Source: Kibdelosporangium banguiense (GTDB lineage Bacteria; Actinomycetota; Actinomycetes; Mycobacteriales; Pseudonocardiaceae). From it: a stretch of DNA of 64,000 bases. Position numbers and translations under genes: made by a program. Under the pieces are notes generated by a model, which was not told the DNA's origin, ran no database searches, and saw only the letters and a list, made by a program, of their open reading frames with translations. Within the stretch, counting starts at the first letter, position 1. Every line of letters starts with the position of its first letter. Positions 63,399 through 64,000 of this stretch are shown piece by piece. The stretch lies in contig NZ_JAGINW010000001.1 of assembly GCF_017876405.1 (NCBI RefSeq), positions 10,057,203 to 10,121,202 on the forward strand. Direction: 5' to 3'.

Positions 63399-63617
63399 TC
63401 AAGCATTGATGTCGCACGGGTGTGTCGCGAGCGGCGTGACGTGGATGTCCATGTACGGGAAGAGCGGCAGCCCGGCCAGCAGAGTGTGCAGCTCGTCGTT
63501 GGACTCGACGTCGAAGATCGAGAAGTTGGCGTACTCACCGGTGATCCGCCAGAGATGCAGCCACTTTCCGCACTGTTGCAGCTGCTGGACGTCCGTCTTC
63601 CGCACGTGGAACAGCAC
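63399..63617 (-). pseudogene. catC: Muconolactone isomerase with internal deletion
   Basis: VLFHVRKTDVQQLQQCGKWL, HLWRITGEYANFSIFDVESN and LLAGLPLFPYMDIHVTPLAT are the muconolactone delta-isomerase sequence, but about 22 residues between the first strand and the first helix are missing (72 residues instead of ~92). The GTG at 63617 follows the CatA stop by two bases. Probably inactive. Confidence 0.78.
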
Positions 63618-63619
63618 GC

Positions 63620-63842
63620 TCAGCCTCGCACCGGGTCGAGCGCGAAGCCGTAGCCGACCTTGGCACTGCCATCGTCCTGGGCAACGGGAGACAGGATCAG
63701 CTCGGGCTTCACCGCACTGGCGATGTCGTCGTCGTTGTGCGGATCGCCGGGGAAGTACAGCTGCGCGGTGAGCAGTTCGTGGCCAGGCGCGGAGACTTTG
63801 ACGTGCAGGTGCGCCGGCCGCCAGGCATGCCAGCCCGCTGGC
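63620..63842 (-). pseudogene. catA: C-terminal fragment of catechol 1,2-dioxygenase
   Basis: WHAWRPAHLHVKVSAPGHEL, TAQLYFPGDPHNDDDIASAV and SPVAQDDGSAKVGYGF match the C-terminal end of intradiol dioxygenases, including the histidine pair HLH that binds iron. The first ~220 residues are missing; upstream the opposite strand carries another gene fragment. Confidence 0.75.
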
Positions 63843-63861
63843 TTCCCCCGCGCCCAACCGA

Positions 63862-64000
63862 ATGGCCATCGTCGGCGCAGGAGGCCAGGCCGCCGACCAG
63901 GTTCGCGCCGTGCACGCCGTTCGCCCCTTGGCCGAGCTGACGGTGACCGACCTCAACCGGACCCGAGCCAGCATTGGCATCGGCCATGCTGCCCGCCCGA
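63862..64000 (+). pseudogene. Ornithine cyclodeaminase/mu-crystallin-like fragment (runs off window)
   Basis: MAIVGAGGQAADQVRAVHAV then RPLAELTVTDLN is the NAD-binding beta-alpha-beta unit of the ornithine cyclodeaminase family. The expected ~110 N-terminal residues are absent, since the DNA upstream is antisense to catA. The 3' end lies beyond the window. Confidence 0.6.

Overview
The window comes from a high-GC Gram-positive actinomycete. The coding style (GTG starts, ATGA and GTGA overlaps, many Tat and Sec signal peptides) and the gene content fit a Pseudonocardiales-type soil organism such as Kibdelosporangium, Amycolatopsis or Lentzea; the genus is inference. No rRNA, tRNA, CRISPR array or complete insertion sequence was seen.

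Region 1 (1-22017) resembles a non-mycobacterial version of the Mycobacterium tuberculosis hypoxia/dormancy gene set. It holds a GNAT/acyl-CoA synthetase fusion, an Rv1738-like DUF1876 protein, three universal stress proteins, an Acg-type nitroreductase, phosphoketolase, a roadblock protein, a malic-enzyme-like protein, and a seven-gene block in the same order as Rv0081-Rv0087. That block is an ArsR regulator plus a membrane complex related to energy-converting hydrogenase whose large subunit has lost both cysteine pairs that bind NiFe. A DosR-like box lies between the divergent phosphoketolase operon and a stress-protein gene, and a perfect 18-bp palindrome lies in front of the ArsR gene. Several genes here are broken: a P-type ATPase/hemerythrin gene, pckA and a CBS-domain gene.

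Region 2 (22018-36176) is an accessory island littered with transposase fragments. It carries two large nSTAND ATPases that each end in 14 WD40 repeats. One has an N-terminal helix-turn-helix. The other has an N-terminal caspase-like protease and is followed 18 bases later by a small protein resembling EACC1 (effector-associated constant component 1). This is the best candidate for a conflict, immunity or regulated cell-death system. A SARP/AfsR-type regulator beside them is truncated, and part of a similar C-terminus lies inverted next to it.

Region 3 (36177-58030) is a secreted plant-polysaccharide degradation locus. One minus-strand seven-gene operon (GH27, GH30, GH95, ThuA, sugar dehydrogenase-PKD-CBM, CE1-like esterase, GH29-ricin) reads from a clear TTGACA-16-TATGAT promoter. 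Beyond it lie a GH10 xylanase and a plus-strand run of three GH43 enzymes, a second CE1-like esterase and a PA14/beta-propeller/3-keto-disaccharide hydrolase protein. LacI-type operators overlap the plus-strand promoter. The enzyme set suggests fucosylated arabinogalactan and feruloylated arabinoxylan as substrates, possibly with an extracellular oxidation (3-keto sugar) branch. The likely GntR regulator of the locus is cut by a transposon fragment.

Region 4 (58031-64000) has a PfpI-like protein, a cytochrome P450 with a TetR regulator, a DJ-1/PfpI protein divergent from another TetR regulator, and a gene graveyard: a FucD fragment fused to a sugar ABC permease fragment, a CatC with an internal deletion, a CatA C-terminus, and an ornithine-cyclodeaminase-like fragment running off the window. 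Internal deletions and single-base frameshifts recur across the whole window, so either gene decay or assembly error should be considered.
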